64,000 bases of DNA from Rhododendron vialii (GCF_030253575.1 NC_080559.1:30096501-30160500), one strand, 5' to 3'; shown: positions 11,093 to 23,779, numbered from the stretch's first letter. The notes: a model not told the origin generated them from the sequence alone. Numbers and translations are program-made.

Positions 11093-14000
11093 CTGACTGC
11101 CTGTCCCATTAGATGACAAAGCTCCCAGCTTCTTATGCTCTCCAAAAGCATCTTTCTCATTAAGTTTTGCTGCCAACTTCTTAAGCGCATCTTTCTCCTT
11201 CAATTCTGCCTCTTCTTGTTCGTTAGCTTGTTTAGCATTCGCGACATCAACCTCTTTGGCAATTACCTTTTCCTTCATGCTTGCAAGAACCCGCTTATAA
11301 TATCTAGGGAATACCTTGATAAATTTAGGTAAGAGATTGTCAAAATCAGCAAGCACTTCTCTGGCTAGTTGGCTTTTTGTGTGACGTTGATGCTGCTGTA
11401 TCATCATTCTTAGTGTCATAATATCCTCACCTTCCTCAACTTTATCAAGATCTACCAGCTCAAGGTTGCATTGCAATGGGAACTTGGCATCCGTATCAAG
11501 AACATAGGCAACACCACCGCTCATGCCTGCAGCAAAGTTCCTCCCTGTTTTCCCAAGCACAACAACGGTCCCACCAGTCATGTACTCACAACCGTGATCA
11601 CCAACACCTTCTACAACTGCTCTAACCCCAGAATTACGTACACAAAATCTTTCTGCCGCCATTCCGTTAAAATACGCCTGCCCGCTTGTTGCGCCATAAA
11701 GAGCAACATTACCAATCACAATGTTTTCCTTGGGATCAAATTTGCTTCCTTTTGGAGGATAAACAATAATCTTGCCACCTGATAGACCTTTACCAACATA
11801 GTCATTGCTATCACCCTCAAGCTCTAAAGTAATACCAGGGCAGAGAAAAGCTCCAAGGCTCTGGCCCGCACTCCCATATAGTTTGATATGGATCCTATCA
11901 GCAGGAAGCCCCTTCAGATGATAGCGCTTTGTCACCTCATAGCTAAGCATTGTTCCAACTGCCCGATTCACGTTGCAAATTGGTGTTTCAATGTACACGG
12001 GTAAACCTTTTTCCAAAGCAGCTTTGGATAGATATATGAGCTTGTTGTCCAAAGCCATGTCCAAACCATGATCTTGTTTCTGTACACAATACTGGGCGGC
12101 TCCTGGGCGGATGTCAGCAGCAGGTCTAAGTAATAGTGAGAGATCGATATTCTTTAGCTTCTCATTTCCCTTTGCCACTTCCTTGTCCATTTCAAGCATA
12201 TCCGAACGACCAACCATTTCGTTGATGGTTCGAAACCCAAGCTGAGACATGATTTCTCTCACCTCATTTGCTAGCATGAAGAAAAAGTTAATCACGTGCT
12301 CGGGTTCTCCGGCAAACTTCTCTCTCAGTACTGGATCTTGGGTAGCAATTCCAACGGGACAAGTGTTTTTATGGCACTTCCGCATCATGATACAACCAAG
12401 GGTAATGAGGGGAGCTGTACTGAAACCAAACTCCTCTGAACCAAGAAGTGCAGCAATGGCCACATCCCTTCCAGTTTTAAGTTGGCCATCTACCTGGAGT
12501 ACTGTTCGGCCACGTAGGTCATTAGCAACTAGGGTTTGGTGGGTTTCGGCAAGACCAAGTTCCCATGGGAGACCAGCATTTTTTATCCCAGTCCATCGGG
12601 CAGCACCTGTGCCTCCATCGTGACCTGAGATCAAGACATGATCGGCATGCCCCTTCACAACTCCACTTGCAATTACTCCCACACCAGCTTCAGATACCAA
12701 CTTCACGCTGATTCGAGCCCTTGGATTGGCATTCTACAAAATGAAGGATAAAGAAGTTATATAAATTAAGCTGTACAACTCCTAATATTTTAACATATGG
12801 ATAGAGACATATATAAGCAGGCCTTTATAGGGCCCCAAATGAGATCAAATGCTAGTTTATATGGAATGTAGATTGCTCCTTCACGATGATCGGTAACAGG
12901 CTTGGTACGACACTTGCACTAAATTGTGGTACGATAAGGTTAGGATTCTAAAGAGTACAACATCAACATTCACTTATTTCAATTGAAAAGGGCACAAAGT
13001 ATATATTGTAAACCTCCCTTTAAAACACATTCCTCCGTGTAAAATGGTTTTTTTTATTTTTTTTGCGTCTTTCTTCCAAAAGATCTACTTTGCATGACTT
13101 GTAATCAATCACAATTTAACTTTTTTACTCCTAACTTCAAAGTTAAACAAATAAATTGGAAAAAAAGAAAAGGGAATGTTTTTGCAATGCTAAACTCATG
13201 GTTTGGAATGGAGATGTTACATGCTTTGGAAAATGCATTCCAATTCCCAAATCTCTAGTCTATTGAGGGGTTTGGCAATATATACAAAATTATCATGCAG
13301 TCTATAGAAATTTTTAGAATCAACAGTGCTTGTATTTACCTTAAGATCGTAAATCAATTGAGCGAGGTCTTCAATTGAATAAATATCATGATGGGGAGGT
13401 GGGCTGATGAGTCCCACGCCATCAGTTGAATTCCTAGTGAGAGCAATAGGTCCAACAACTTTGTAGCCGGGAAGTTCACCACCTTCACCAGGCTTAGCCC
13501 CCTGTGCAACACGGTAGTAAAGAATAAATGATAGAATCCATTCACAAAACTTGAACTCCAAAATAAATTTCATGCCAAATGTTTGTCATCAAAATTTACC
13601 TGAGCCATTTTTATTTGTATCTCAACAGCATTCGCGAGGTAATAACTTGTAACGCCAAATCTTCCACTGGCAATCTGCATGATTGCACTCTTTTTCGGGT
13701 TTATTGAACCATCTGGAAGAGGCTCCATACGAGAGGGGATCTCACCTCCCTCACCTGGAAAAGAGTTGCATTGAGTACATTATGTGAAACAGAGAATTAT
13801 AAAAAGAATATGAAATAAGCTAACTGAGAGCATACCCGTATTTGACTTCCCTCCAATCTTATTCATAGCCATCGCAAGGGTGGTGTGTGCCTCCAATGAT
13901 ATCGATCCATAACTCATAGCTCCAGAACAAAACCGTTTCACAATCTCACTGGCTGGTTCCACTTCATCTAAAAGAACCTTCACCTCTGCTTCTTTAAATT

Positions 14001-17000
14001 TTAATAGGCCCCGCAAATTACAAGTTTTGTTTAGCTCTTGTATGCGCTTAGAGTATTCTTTATAGGCCTCCACATTATTTACTTTTGCAGCCTCTTGCAG
14101 CTTAGCTATAGCAAAGGGGTCATTCAGGTGTGCCTCACCATCATTCCTCCAGTGATAATCCCCGGGATTGGGCAATGATACAGCCTCTGCACTACCAGGA
14201 GGGAATACCCTTTTAGGAAAGGCCAGGTCATGCAACTGAAGCGCGTCAAGGGCTAACACTTCAAATGTTGCCCCCTCAACTCTGCTTGGAGTTCCTGCAA
14301 AACACCTCTCCATTACTTCTGATGAGAGGCCCAGTGCCTCAAATATCTGAGCACCCTTGTATGAGGCCAAAGTAGATATCCCCATCTTGGCAAGAACCTT
14401 CATCATACCATCGTTGCTTGCTTTGAAATACTTGTTGACCAGCTCTTCCTTTGAGTGGAACTCACCATTTGCTTTAGGCGGAATTTTTCTGTCAACATGC
14501 AGTCTCCAAATGGCCTCTATCGCCAAATAAGGGCATATTGCATCTGCACCAAATCCAACTAATGTACAAAAGTGGTGCACTTCACGGGGCTCAGCAGACT
14601 CGACAACTAAGCCAATTTGAGTTCGTTCAAGCTTTTTGACTAGATGATGATGGACAGCAGCCACAGCCAGAAGGGAGCTTACAGCAACACGATTGGATGA
14701 AAAGGCTATGCAATCGAACAAATAACAGTTCAATTTAGTATACTAATAAGTAATGACATGTTAATAATTATTTTGTCAAACAAATAACATTCTATAGTTA
14801 TGCTAACCAATGCTCATTTGCATCAGCTAAGGGACAAAAAGAGACAAAACATTTAGAACTCCAACACACTTCTCACACACCGAAGCACCGTATCCTATTT
14901 CAATTCGTATTTTTAAGGTTCAACAATAGCTTTAGTAGGATAAGACATACCTCTGTCGGAAAGCACCACTATTTTGTAGCCCTCCTTAATTGCATCATGA
15001 GCTTCTAAACAGATCCTATCCAAGGTCTTCTCCAAACCTTTCCTACCACGCTTCTTAGAGTATGTTATGTCAATAACTTTGCTACGCCATCCTCTGTAAT
15101 CCATCTTTTTTATTGCTTCCATTTGTTTAATGGATAAAAAAGGACCTTTTAGCGAGAGGCGGTGGCATTGTTCTTCACAAGTCTCAGTGAGATCACCTTC
15201 TGGACCAATCATGCACTCCCTGGAGGTGACTATCTTTTCCTTGATGGGATCAATAGGAGGGTTTGTAACTTGAGCAAACATCTGCTTGAAGTATTCGAAG
15301 GTGAGTTTCTCCCGGTTGGACATCACAGCCAAAGGTGTATCGTTTCCCATGGAACCCAGGGCCTCAACACCATCCTTTACCATTGGTAGTAGCAACATCT
15401 CCAAGGATTCAAGAGTGTAACTGCATAAGATTCCAGCATTTGAATTTATTTCTCACATTATTGCAATAGTCGAAAGAATTTAAAAGAGCAAGAACAAGGT
15501 AAAAGAGATAAATACCCAAAAGCCTTTAATGGACCCAATAAACCCTGAATGCCTATATTTTCCATGTTGTCATCATCATTCGATGCCTGGTCACATAAAA
15601 TAATAGCCGCATTAAAAAAAATTTAGAACTACCCATGAAAGAAGCAGAAGAAAAGATTGGGTAGACGTTACACTCACAGGCACAACTCCTGCTATAGCCG
15701 GAGGAACCCTCTCAGATTCGCTAACAGATTCTACTATGTCACTCAGCACTATCTTTTGCCTTTTAATCCACTCTCCGTAAGGTTTTGCAAGCGCATACTG
15801 TTGCTTCAATGCTCCATCATCAACAACAACATGCTTATCAAAATCCACCAGAAGCATCATACCAGGGCTAAGTCTTCCTTTCACACGTACATCTTCAGCT
15901 GGAATTTCAATTACTCCAACTTCACTTGCCATTATAACTCGTCCACTGTATGTGATATAAAATCGACCTGGACGCAATCCATTTCGATCCAGTATAGCTC
16001 CAAGATAACGGCCGTCAGAAACTGTAAATTATGTGTAATAAGCATAAACAAGATGCGGCAATGAAAGGAAGTTAATATGAGATATTATTAGAACTCACAT
16101 GACATCAAAGCAGGCCCATCCCATGGTTCCATGAGGGCTGAAAAGTACTCATACAATGCTCTCCGATCAGGATCCATATTCTTATCTTCTTGCCAGGCTT
16201 CAGGTATCATCATCATCATCGCTTGAGGGAGACTTCTACCAGCTCGAACCAAAAGCTCAAGAACATTGTCAAAAACCCCTAAGAGAAAAGGGAGATTCAG
16301 AAAAAGAATGAGAAGTGGCTCTATTTCTCCTCATTACACTAGCATTTTTAGCGCATGTGGGATTCATACGTATCTGTGTATGCAAAAAGAAGCACCAACC
16401 TGAGTCAGATGAGCTGGCGTCTACAATGGGTAGAAGCTGTTTCATCTCATCATTTGACAAGCCAAGCTCCTTGCATTTCAGAAGGCCTTCACGTGCCTTC
16501 ATCCTAAAGTTTCCCAATGTGCATCATTCATACGTAAGTCAAATAAATAATCAAATCATGGGCTCAAAAACTGCGCAGGAATATCAATAGAGTAAGATGT
16601 CCATAATACATAAAGCGATGTTGTCCATAGAACACGATTATGAACCTGAAGTGAGCGCGAAGGCTTACAACTATTAACTTTTTTAAAGCACATCAAAAAG
16701 AGAAAAGAACTTGAGTCTCCTAACAATTGGAAATGCTTGGCATACAACTACTAGAGTCGAGCCTCCACATATAATGGACCTTGAGGTTTTCTTTGGAGGG
16801 TGATCCCAAAAATTTGGTATGTTATATCATAGGGCAATTGTAAAATTATCCTTTAAAGCCCCCAGAGAAGCCAAGAATTTCTTCCAGGAATAGGGGGAAA
16901 TGACTAAATGAGCCATGTGTAGGAACAACTATCTAATCAACCACTTGCTCAACAACTTACCAGTTTACGTTGCCACGAAGTGTGTTGATTTCCCCATTAT

Positions 17001-20000
17001 GACCTAATAGACGCATAGGTTGAGCGCGATCCCAGCTAGGAAATGTGTTAGTTGAGAATCTTGAGTGTATCTGCAAAGGGTAATAAAGATGCAAAACTTT
17101 GGACATTAATCCACATCATTAACGATATGAATCTAACTCTTTAGTGCAAACAATAAATTTTGTTAAGAGCACTTTCGATGCCAACACAACACATCACAGA
17201 AACCCTAAACTACCTTCGACCATACACAATTTCCTTTCGCCACTAAAATGGAAGTTTAGAATCTTGAGTATATCTGCAAAGGGTAATAAAGATGCAAACT
17301 TTTGACATTAATCCACATCATTAACGATATGAATCTAACTCTTTAGTGCAAGCAATAAATTTTGTTAAGAGCACTTTCGATGCCAACACAACACATCACA
17401 GAAACCCTAAACTACCATCGACCATACACAATTTCCTTTCGCCACTAAAATGGAAGTTTATCCTCAACTAATCGTACAGAACACTCCACCAAGTTTCTGC
17501 AAACACGATTCACTTGATAATGAGGTTCCTTATGAACTCACCCAAAGAATCCAATCCAGCATTCAAACTCAAATGGAGTAGTAATCAAGGGAAAGGAAGA
17601 ACTTAAGAGATCATTCATACTTCAACGCCTCATAAGTCATTCCTCAACCTTTGCATCTCTTCAATAAACTGGTCGATCCCATTCTATTCATTGTTGAAGT
17701 AGTTTGTCAGATGACAAAGAGGAAAAGTGAATGGAATAAACATTTACCATGGCCATGTAGCTCGTAAACCTTTCATCTCCAAGATCTGCATAGTAATATT
17801 CCTTCAACTGATCGGGCTTCAGTTGACCTTTATAGACAACAGTCCTAAAACAAAACTAGGAAAGGTTTGTCATATGACCACACTGTAGAAATCTGCTAAA
17901 ATACTTTAATTGGAGAAACAACAAGACTTTTTGGGGAACAGACCTTGAGGAAAGAGAGCTTATATAGAAGTCCCTTACTCCACCTTGTCGAAGGTTTAAT
18001 GCAGCTTTAATTGCTGCCATCGAAAGCTTCCTCAATATCCATAACTGCCAGAAAATGTAAAGGAAAGGGAAAACTTTGTAAAAATTGGCGGACTTCATGG
18101 AATACAAGTAACAAAGACTAAGTCTAGAGTAAAACTTCAACACCCAATTTGATTCGGCAAACACACTTGCACCATTGCAGAAGCTCCATTTTTCACATAC
18201 CAATCTCACCATGACAAGCAATTATTACACTCATCCATTGATGCTTCTTTATCAGATTTTAAGCGGGGAACTCACAATTTAACCACATACGAGAATGGAC
18301 CGAAAAGGAACATGGATTATACGGAGTATAGCTGAAAAGAAATTAGAGAAGTACCTGTTGCTCAAAATCGGCTTTTGACCTAGTAGTGGGCGTAAGAAAC
18401 ACTTGCTCAATAACAGGTTCAGTCTCTTTTGCAGACTTACCCAATCCTGAGTTATCTGTCGGCACAGAGCGCCAACCAAGAACCGTGTGCCCGTGTGATT
18501 TTGCAACCTGGGAAAACAATCATGAATCGTGCTTAGGAGACATCACTGAACACAACAAGACCTAACCGTGAAGGAAAGGACCATAATAGAGCTTAACTCG
18601 CTTCTCAATTAACACATACACATAAGCAAGGCAAGTGAAAGTAATACCTTTGTAAACTCGATTTTGCTTTGCTCCCTTCGATCTTCACAGGTAGGCAAGA
18701 AGAACATGCCCACAGCGTATTCCCCTGGCGGTGGTAGCTCAAACCCCGCATCCTTAGCGACCTGACATGGAAGAACCGAAAACGATAAATATCAAAAGGT
18801 TTCATAAACCACTTTGAGAGTTGGAGACCCAAATTTGAGCTAAGCGGATAGTCTGAAGGTCGGAAACTGAATTGCGTTGGCCCCTGCTCCAGTTATATCG
18901 GAGGGTCGGACTAGTCCATTCCATGGCTTTAAAATGGAGATATCAAAATTTTGATGACTTATATGACATTTTGGCATCATCAAACTTTCGTCACCAAACT
19001 TGATGTTGAATTCTAAGCATTAAAGTGCAAAACACCTCTGCAAAAAAACAGAGTGCAAAGCACCTACTTTTTTGAATTCTAAAATGCCAGAACTAGATTC
19101 GCACGAGGAGTCAAATTTAAAACAAATGTTGTGGAGCCAAATCCGTGTTGGATTTGACACTCTATTTGACATTAGGGTTGGATCAAGGGAGGATGCCAAA
19201 AATTACCGTTTTACGCTACGTAGGATTTGAATGCACATGAGGATTAGTCGAGATGCACATAGGTTGGCTTGGACCCCAAGTTATCAGGGGAAAAAAAAAA
19301 CCTCTACCCTCCCCCCAACCTATTGGGGCAAAAGGAAAAATGTTGATAAAAAGGACGTTGAGATCCAACAGCAAGAGAACAAGCAAAACCAATTGCTTCA
19401 GACTTGGAACCCCAAACCGACAAATTGGATGGGTTTTTCTTTTCACCTTGTCGTTCTTTTATTTCTTTCTTTTCAGTACTTGATTTTCACACTCTATTTT
19501 TAGAATGCGGTTAGTATCAAAAACTAAAAAATTAAGAATGCAGTTACTATCGAAAACTAAAAAGTTAATCATTAAAAGTCTCTGTGTGAGGAGTTTGACA
19601 AATAAAAAATTATGACCAAAAGCAAAAAAAAAAAGTCTGATAAAGATGAAAAAGTATCAAAAAGCTGTTTTCTTGTTTAAAGTGTCGTCTTATATAAATT
19701 TTTTCTAACATCGATCCATATTTTTAACTTTTCCAATTGACGAACGATTAACCTCTAAAAGTACAACGAAAAACTAAAAAAACTGACAGAAAAATACTAA
19801 GAGATACCAAAATAAGTTTACAAGAATGCACGCTAATGTACCTCGTTATAGAACTCATGAGGAAGACCAACGAGAATACCAGCTCCATCACCAGTATTAA
19901 CCTCGCACCCACAAGCTCCCCTGTGGGACATACGCACCATCATCTCCAACCCATCCGTCACCGTTTTTCGGCTCATTTGGCCGGATAATTCAGCCACGAA

Positions 20001-20327
20001 TCCGACCCCACACGAGTCCTTATCGAACGACGGATCATATAGACCCAGGGGCTTCTCAGGAACCAGAGACAGTGCCGATCGCACCACCACTCTGGGCTTC
20101 GGACCACGGCAGGGCCCCTCCGACTGCCACAGATGCAGTACTCTCCTTTCGCCCCCAAGCGATGGCAACCGCGCTCCTCCGCAGAATCTCTTCTCCCAGC
20201 CATTAAGCCTTATGGCCGCACCAATCCGGCTCAACCGCAGCTGGCTATTGACAAAAGGCTTTGTAACTGATGGGAACAGAGCCGAGTTTGTTCGAGCCTG
20301 AAGAGGAGAACTCGAAGCTAAAGACAT
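11093..20327 (-). CDS. GLT1: NADH-dependent glutamate synthase, alpha (GltB-like) half only; beta half missing
   Basis: Plastid enzyme family that transfers the glutamine amide to 2-oxoglutarate to give two glutamates. Exons: 19842-20327, 18648-18761, 18355-18507, 17944-18044, 17748-17844, 16961-17070, 16400-16503, 16099-16278, 15678-16021, 15516-15586, 14951-15420, 13836-14705, 13600-13754, 13340-13501, 11093-12733. All joins keep frame, giving 1686 open codons. A transit-like leader precedes DSCGVGF, whose Cys106 is the expected amidotransferase nucleophile. The FMN/3Fe-4S synthase domain follows, with the cluster motif [12 protein letters not shown] at about 1253-1264, then the GXGXG-type C-terminal domain and the charged Lys/Glu-rich linker. 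[11 protein letters not shown] and the linker mark the NADH type, not the ferredoxin type. Plant NADH-GOGATs are about 2200 aa; the final ~500 aa (GltD-like, FAD/NADH and 4Fe-4S sites) are absent. This is a truncated gene or an assembly break. Confidence 0.93.
17055..17460. repeat. Tandem duplication of 203 bp across a GLT1 splice acceptor
   Basis: Copies at 17055-17257 and 17258-17460 are nearly identical and directly adjacent. Each contains the GLT1 intron 5 acceptor (CTTTGCAG on the minus strand) followed by about 16 bases of exon 6. Only the copy at 17055 continues into the full exon 6, so the other carries a decoy acceptor. Confidence 0.93.
19500..19830. repeat. MITE-like AT-rich repeat in GLT1 intron 1
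   Basis: This AT-rich stretch shares a run of motifs in the same order with the inverted-repeat element at 44895-45285, including the AACATCG...ACATATTTT core and a trailing lysine-codon-like A-rich segment. It is probably a diverged member of that family. The ends are not sharp. Confidence 0.45.
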
Positions 20328-22640
20328 TGTTGGTCACATCTCGAAAACACGAAACAACGGGTATTTAATGAATTCCTGCAGACAAACGAATCGAATCGAG
20401 CAAAACCGTATCTTTTCAGGGTCCGTTGAAAAAGAGGAAACAGAGCGGGATAGTTTCCAATTTCCCATGTTTTTAAATCTGGTTTTTGGTGTTTTCTGTT
20501 GGTTCGAAACCTCGAACTCGATCTCGCAGAGCTGAAAAATTCCAAGTCGTACTTCTCAAGTATCTTTTGATTACCGTATGAATCCTTTTCTGTTGGTCGG
20601 TTGGATTGCATGAATTGTAGACTGTGTTTATATTACTAACACATTTAAAAGTCGTCATCCTTATCCAATTAGCGAATTCAATGAGAGTTTGCGACAAAGA
20701 CAAGCCGAGGGAGTTCCACTTTAATAAGATTCAAGAGAAAACAATAAAAAAAGTCGCCAAAAAATTAGGCAAAGGAGGCCTAAAAGAAATGGAAAAAGAA
20801 ATGAACAATATAATCTTCCTTTGATTGAGTATTGCACTGTGAAAATTTATGACAGAACACAACAGTATGACTCAAAGTGTATGGGTAGTTAATGGCAGTT
20901 AATGGGTTGCGGTTGATTACTGTTGATACTAACGTGACAGGACAATACCACAAAATTCAATTATTCAATTGATCGAGTTTGGATTCAACCTACAAAACAA
21001 GTAAGGTTAAGTTCCGCTAAGGGATATTTGGGTTTTTTTCTTGTTTTGTATTTATTTGAAAAAAATCCGCGTTTGTTAGTTTTGAGTCTAACATATGTGG
21101 ATTATTAATTTGTATCATCAAGACGAATAGAAAAAGTAAAAATTTATGATTTTTATCCAAATATTTTTAGAAATATCCAGAATCAAATCCAAAAAACACT
21201 ACTATTATTAATCACAATTTTTATTGATCAATATTATCAATTTGGTATTTCTCTATGCGTTTTCATGGCATATTGTTGTTGGCTCAATAAATTAATATGG
21301 ATGGAATTCTGATATGAGTTTATCCATAATATGCTTTATCATAATTTGTTTTGGAAAATAATTTTGCCACTCCCTTTTTTTGTTAACGTCATTCCCCTGC
21401 AAGTGTATGCACCAAAAATACACTTGCAGGAGAGTGACGTTAAAAAAAAATGAGTGGCAAAATCAAGAGCTTTTATTTTCATCCTATCAATCGAACTGCT
21501 TTACTCATTCAAGTTAATACTCCATTTACGTTTTGGGTATCTATTGTGATTTGTCTTTTATGGATATAGATTATTTGATCTTAAACCTAAAAGTAGAAGA
21601 AGAACATACATCCGTTATAAGTAAGAAGTGATTAAAAATACCTTTAATGGGGGTTAAGGTTAACCTCTAATCATTGCCTAAAAATCATACTACTAAAAAC
21701 TTTACGCATTTTACCGCATACAAAGCATACCACCTCCATCACCCGGCTGTTTCATTATACCAAAATAGTAGAATGAGCAAATGAAGCTATTTATCCTTAG
21801 GAAACTACTACTATCACGTAAATTTGTTTGCGGGATTCTATGGCATTCCCGTCCCTCAAGCCTAATGCATTCCCAATCAAGATATGATCATGCCTCGAGA
21901 TTTATCCCTGTTCGGTTAGGGGTTTTAGGGAGATTTTTTTGAGTAATGAATAGAAAGAGAGATAGAGAGAAATTTATTGAAAACCGTGCCTAGAAATTTT
22001 GAGACTCCAAAACGAACAAAACCAATTTGAGCAAAATTCATTCTGAATTAAGGATTTTTGCAGGAGTGTCATTTTGCTGAAAAGATACTTCTCAAGTATC
22101 TTTTTGATTACCGCATGAATCCTTTTCCGTTGGCTGGTTGAGATTCTGAATCAAGAGAATCAGATTAGAGAAAACCAGTTGATTGGGTATGGAAATTCGG
22201 AATCTTTTAGAATAAGGTCGTCCGACGGATGATTGGTTTAACGAGAAGAGACTATCGAATTACAAACCGTATTTATTTATATATTACTAACACATTTAAA
22301 AGTCGTCGCCCGTCAAATTCAACGACATGTTGCGACAAAAACAAGCTGAGAGAGTTCCACTTTAATAAGATTTAAGAGAAAACAATCAAAAACAAAAAAG
22401 TCGCCTAAAAGTTTGGCGAAGGTGGCCTAAAAGAAATGGTAAATGAGATGAACAATATCATCAATGCGCTCATCTTCCTTCGATTATGCATTGCACTGTG
22501 AAATTTAATAACAGGACATATTAATATGACCAAAGCGTATGGATAGTTATATTAATTATTGCAGTTAATGGGTTGCGGTTGATTACCGTTGATACTACCA
22601 ATTATTTGACTGATCGAGTTTGGGTTGAACCTACTAAGGC
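20328..22640. other. GLT1 upstream region and its second copy
   Basis: This is the 5' flank of the GLT1-type gene, so promoter elements should lie in the first few hundred bases. A segment at about 20545-20990 recurs in the same orientation at about 22080-22635, with substitutions and small indels. The shared part includes words such as TACTTCTCAAGTATC and TTCCACTTTAATAAG. A near-perfect hairpin lies at 21361-21463. I see no gene. Confidence 0.6.
21361..21463. repeat. Short foldback (about 48 bp arms)
   Basis: ATTTTGCCACTC at the left end pairs with GAGTGGCAAAAT at the right end, and CTGCAAGTGTAT pairs with ATACACTTGCAG around a loop of about 8 bases. It is non-coding and probably a tiny MITE. 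Confidence 0.85.
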
Positions 22641-23355
22641 TCCGTTCTGAAAACCTTCTTAAAAAATAAGTACTTATTTTACCACTTCTCATTCAAAAAT
22701 AAGAAGGGCCATTCCACAAAATTCAAATAAAAAGTTCCTTTCACATTTTCAAACTCAAAAATAATGCAAATGAAAAAAAAAAAGTTCAATTTTTTTCCAC
22801 CGTATTAAAGATCTCAATGAGATCTATCAAATAAGATTCATAGTGGTAGGAAAATTATTTGCGTAAACACATAATTTTTGAGTTTGAAGTTGCCTTATAC
22901 AAAAAATAAGACTGTTGCTATGATAATAGGCGCCGGCGGAGGGAAATCGTACCGGCGGCCACGCCGGGCCGCATCCGGCCACCAGACGGCCGATCCGAGC
23001 CGTCCAAAAATTCTAAAAAAAAAAATGAGGGAGCCTACGCGGGAATCAACGGCATCCAAGGTGTGTAGGGTACTTGATCCGAGCACCCCTTTTCCCTGTA
23101 GGGTGCTTGATCATATATACACGGAAAAGGGGTGCTGGGATCAAGCACCCTACACACCTTGGATGCCGTTGATTCTCGAGAGGGCCCCCTCATATTTTTT
23201 TTTAGAATTTTTGGACGGCTCGGATCGGCCATCCGGTGGTCGGAGACGGCCGGGCGCGGCTGCCGGTACGATTTCCCTCCCCGGCCGGTCGGTACCTATA
23301 TAAATTCTTCCAAAATAAATAGCAACCTTCTTATTTCGTTTCTGGAACGGGCTCT
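22640..23355. mobile_element. hAT-like MITE containing a GC-rich palindrome
   Basis: The outer ends GGCTCCGTTCTGAAAAC (left) and the complement of GAGCCCGTTCCAGAAAC (right) are related inverted repeats. Inside, about 22905-23335 forms a large palindrome with arms of about 160-200 bp meeting near 23105-23120. It is strongly GC-rich against an AT-rich background. Open frames on both strands are mirror images of each other and are not genes. The sequence at 22853-22905 is also found at bases 1-53 of the window. No clear target duplication was seen. Confidence 0.7.
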
Positions 23356-23570
23356 AAATACAAACACAGCTAAAGCTCCTGTTGTGCCTTGGTGCAAGGC
23401 AATTTGGTATCCACATTGTGTGCCCAGATGGGCAATAATTGAATGAATGGATTGCTTTCCTTGGTAGATTGTCCACCAAAGACAGACTTTTTTTTTTCTT
23501 CCAATCGGTAAGAGAGATCATTACATCATGTATATGAAGTACAAAGTATAATCACGGAACAATATATTTA

Positions 23571-23711
23571 GGGAAAATGACGGCCCAGGACGTGTTTTGA
23601 TAATTAATACCCGCCAAGGACATGCTGAGAACATTTGAGAACATTTGTTAATGCTGAAAATGTCCTTGGAGAGTATTAATTATCAAACACGTCCTTAGCC
23701 GTCATTTTCCC
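23571..23711. mobile_element. 141 bp foldback with 9 bp target duplication (Mutator-type MITE)
   Basis: The element begins GGGAAAATGACGGC and ends with its exact complement. The arms are roughly 55 bp with a short loop. It is flanked by a perfect 9 bp direct repeat, ATATATTTA, at 23562-23570 and 23712-23720. A 9 bp duplication and GGG ends fit the Mutator superfamily. Confidence 0.82.
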
Positions 23712-23779
23712 ATATATTTATTGTGTAAGAGTCCACGAGATAATCAAGTCCAATCTATTGTGTAAGAGTCCATCAGATA

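Noticed and set aside
11135..12623. Plus-strand frames of 65-124 codons opposite GLT1 exon 15
   Set aside because: Antisense shadows of a strongly conserved coding exon.
22878..23446. Several overlapping open frames of 63-141 codons on both strands
   Set aside because: They lie in the arms of a palindrome and encode mirror-image peptides; no start context, splice sites or homology.
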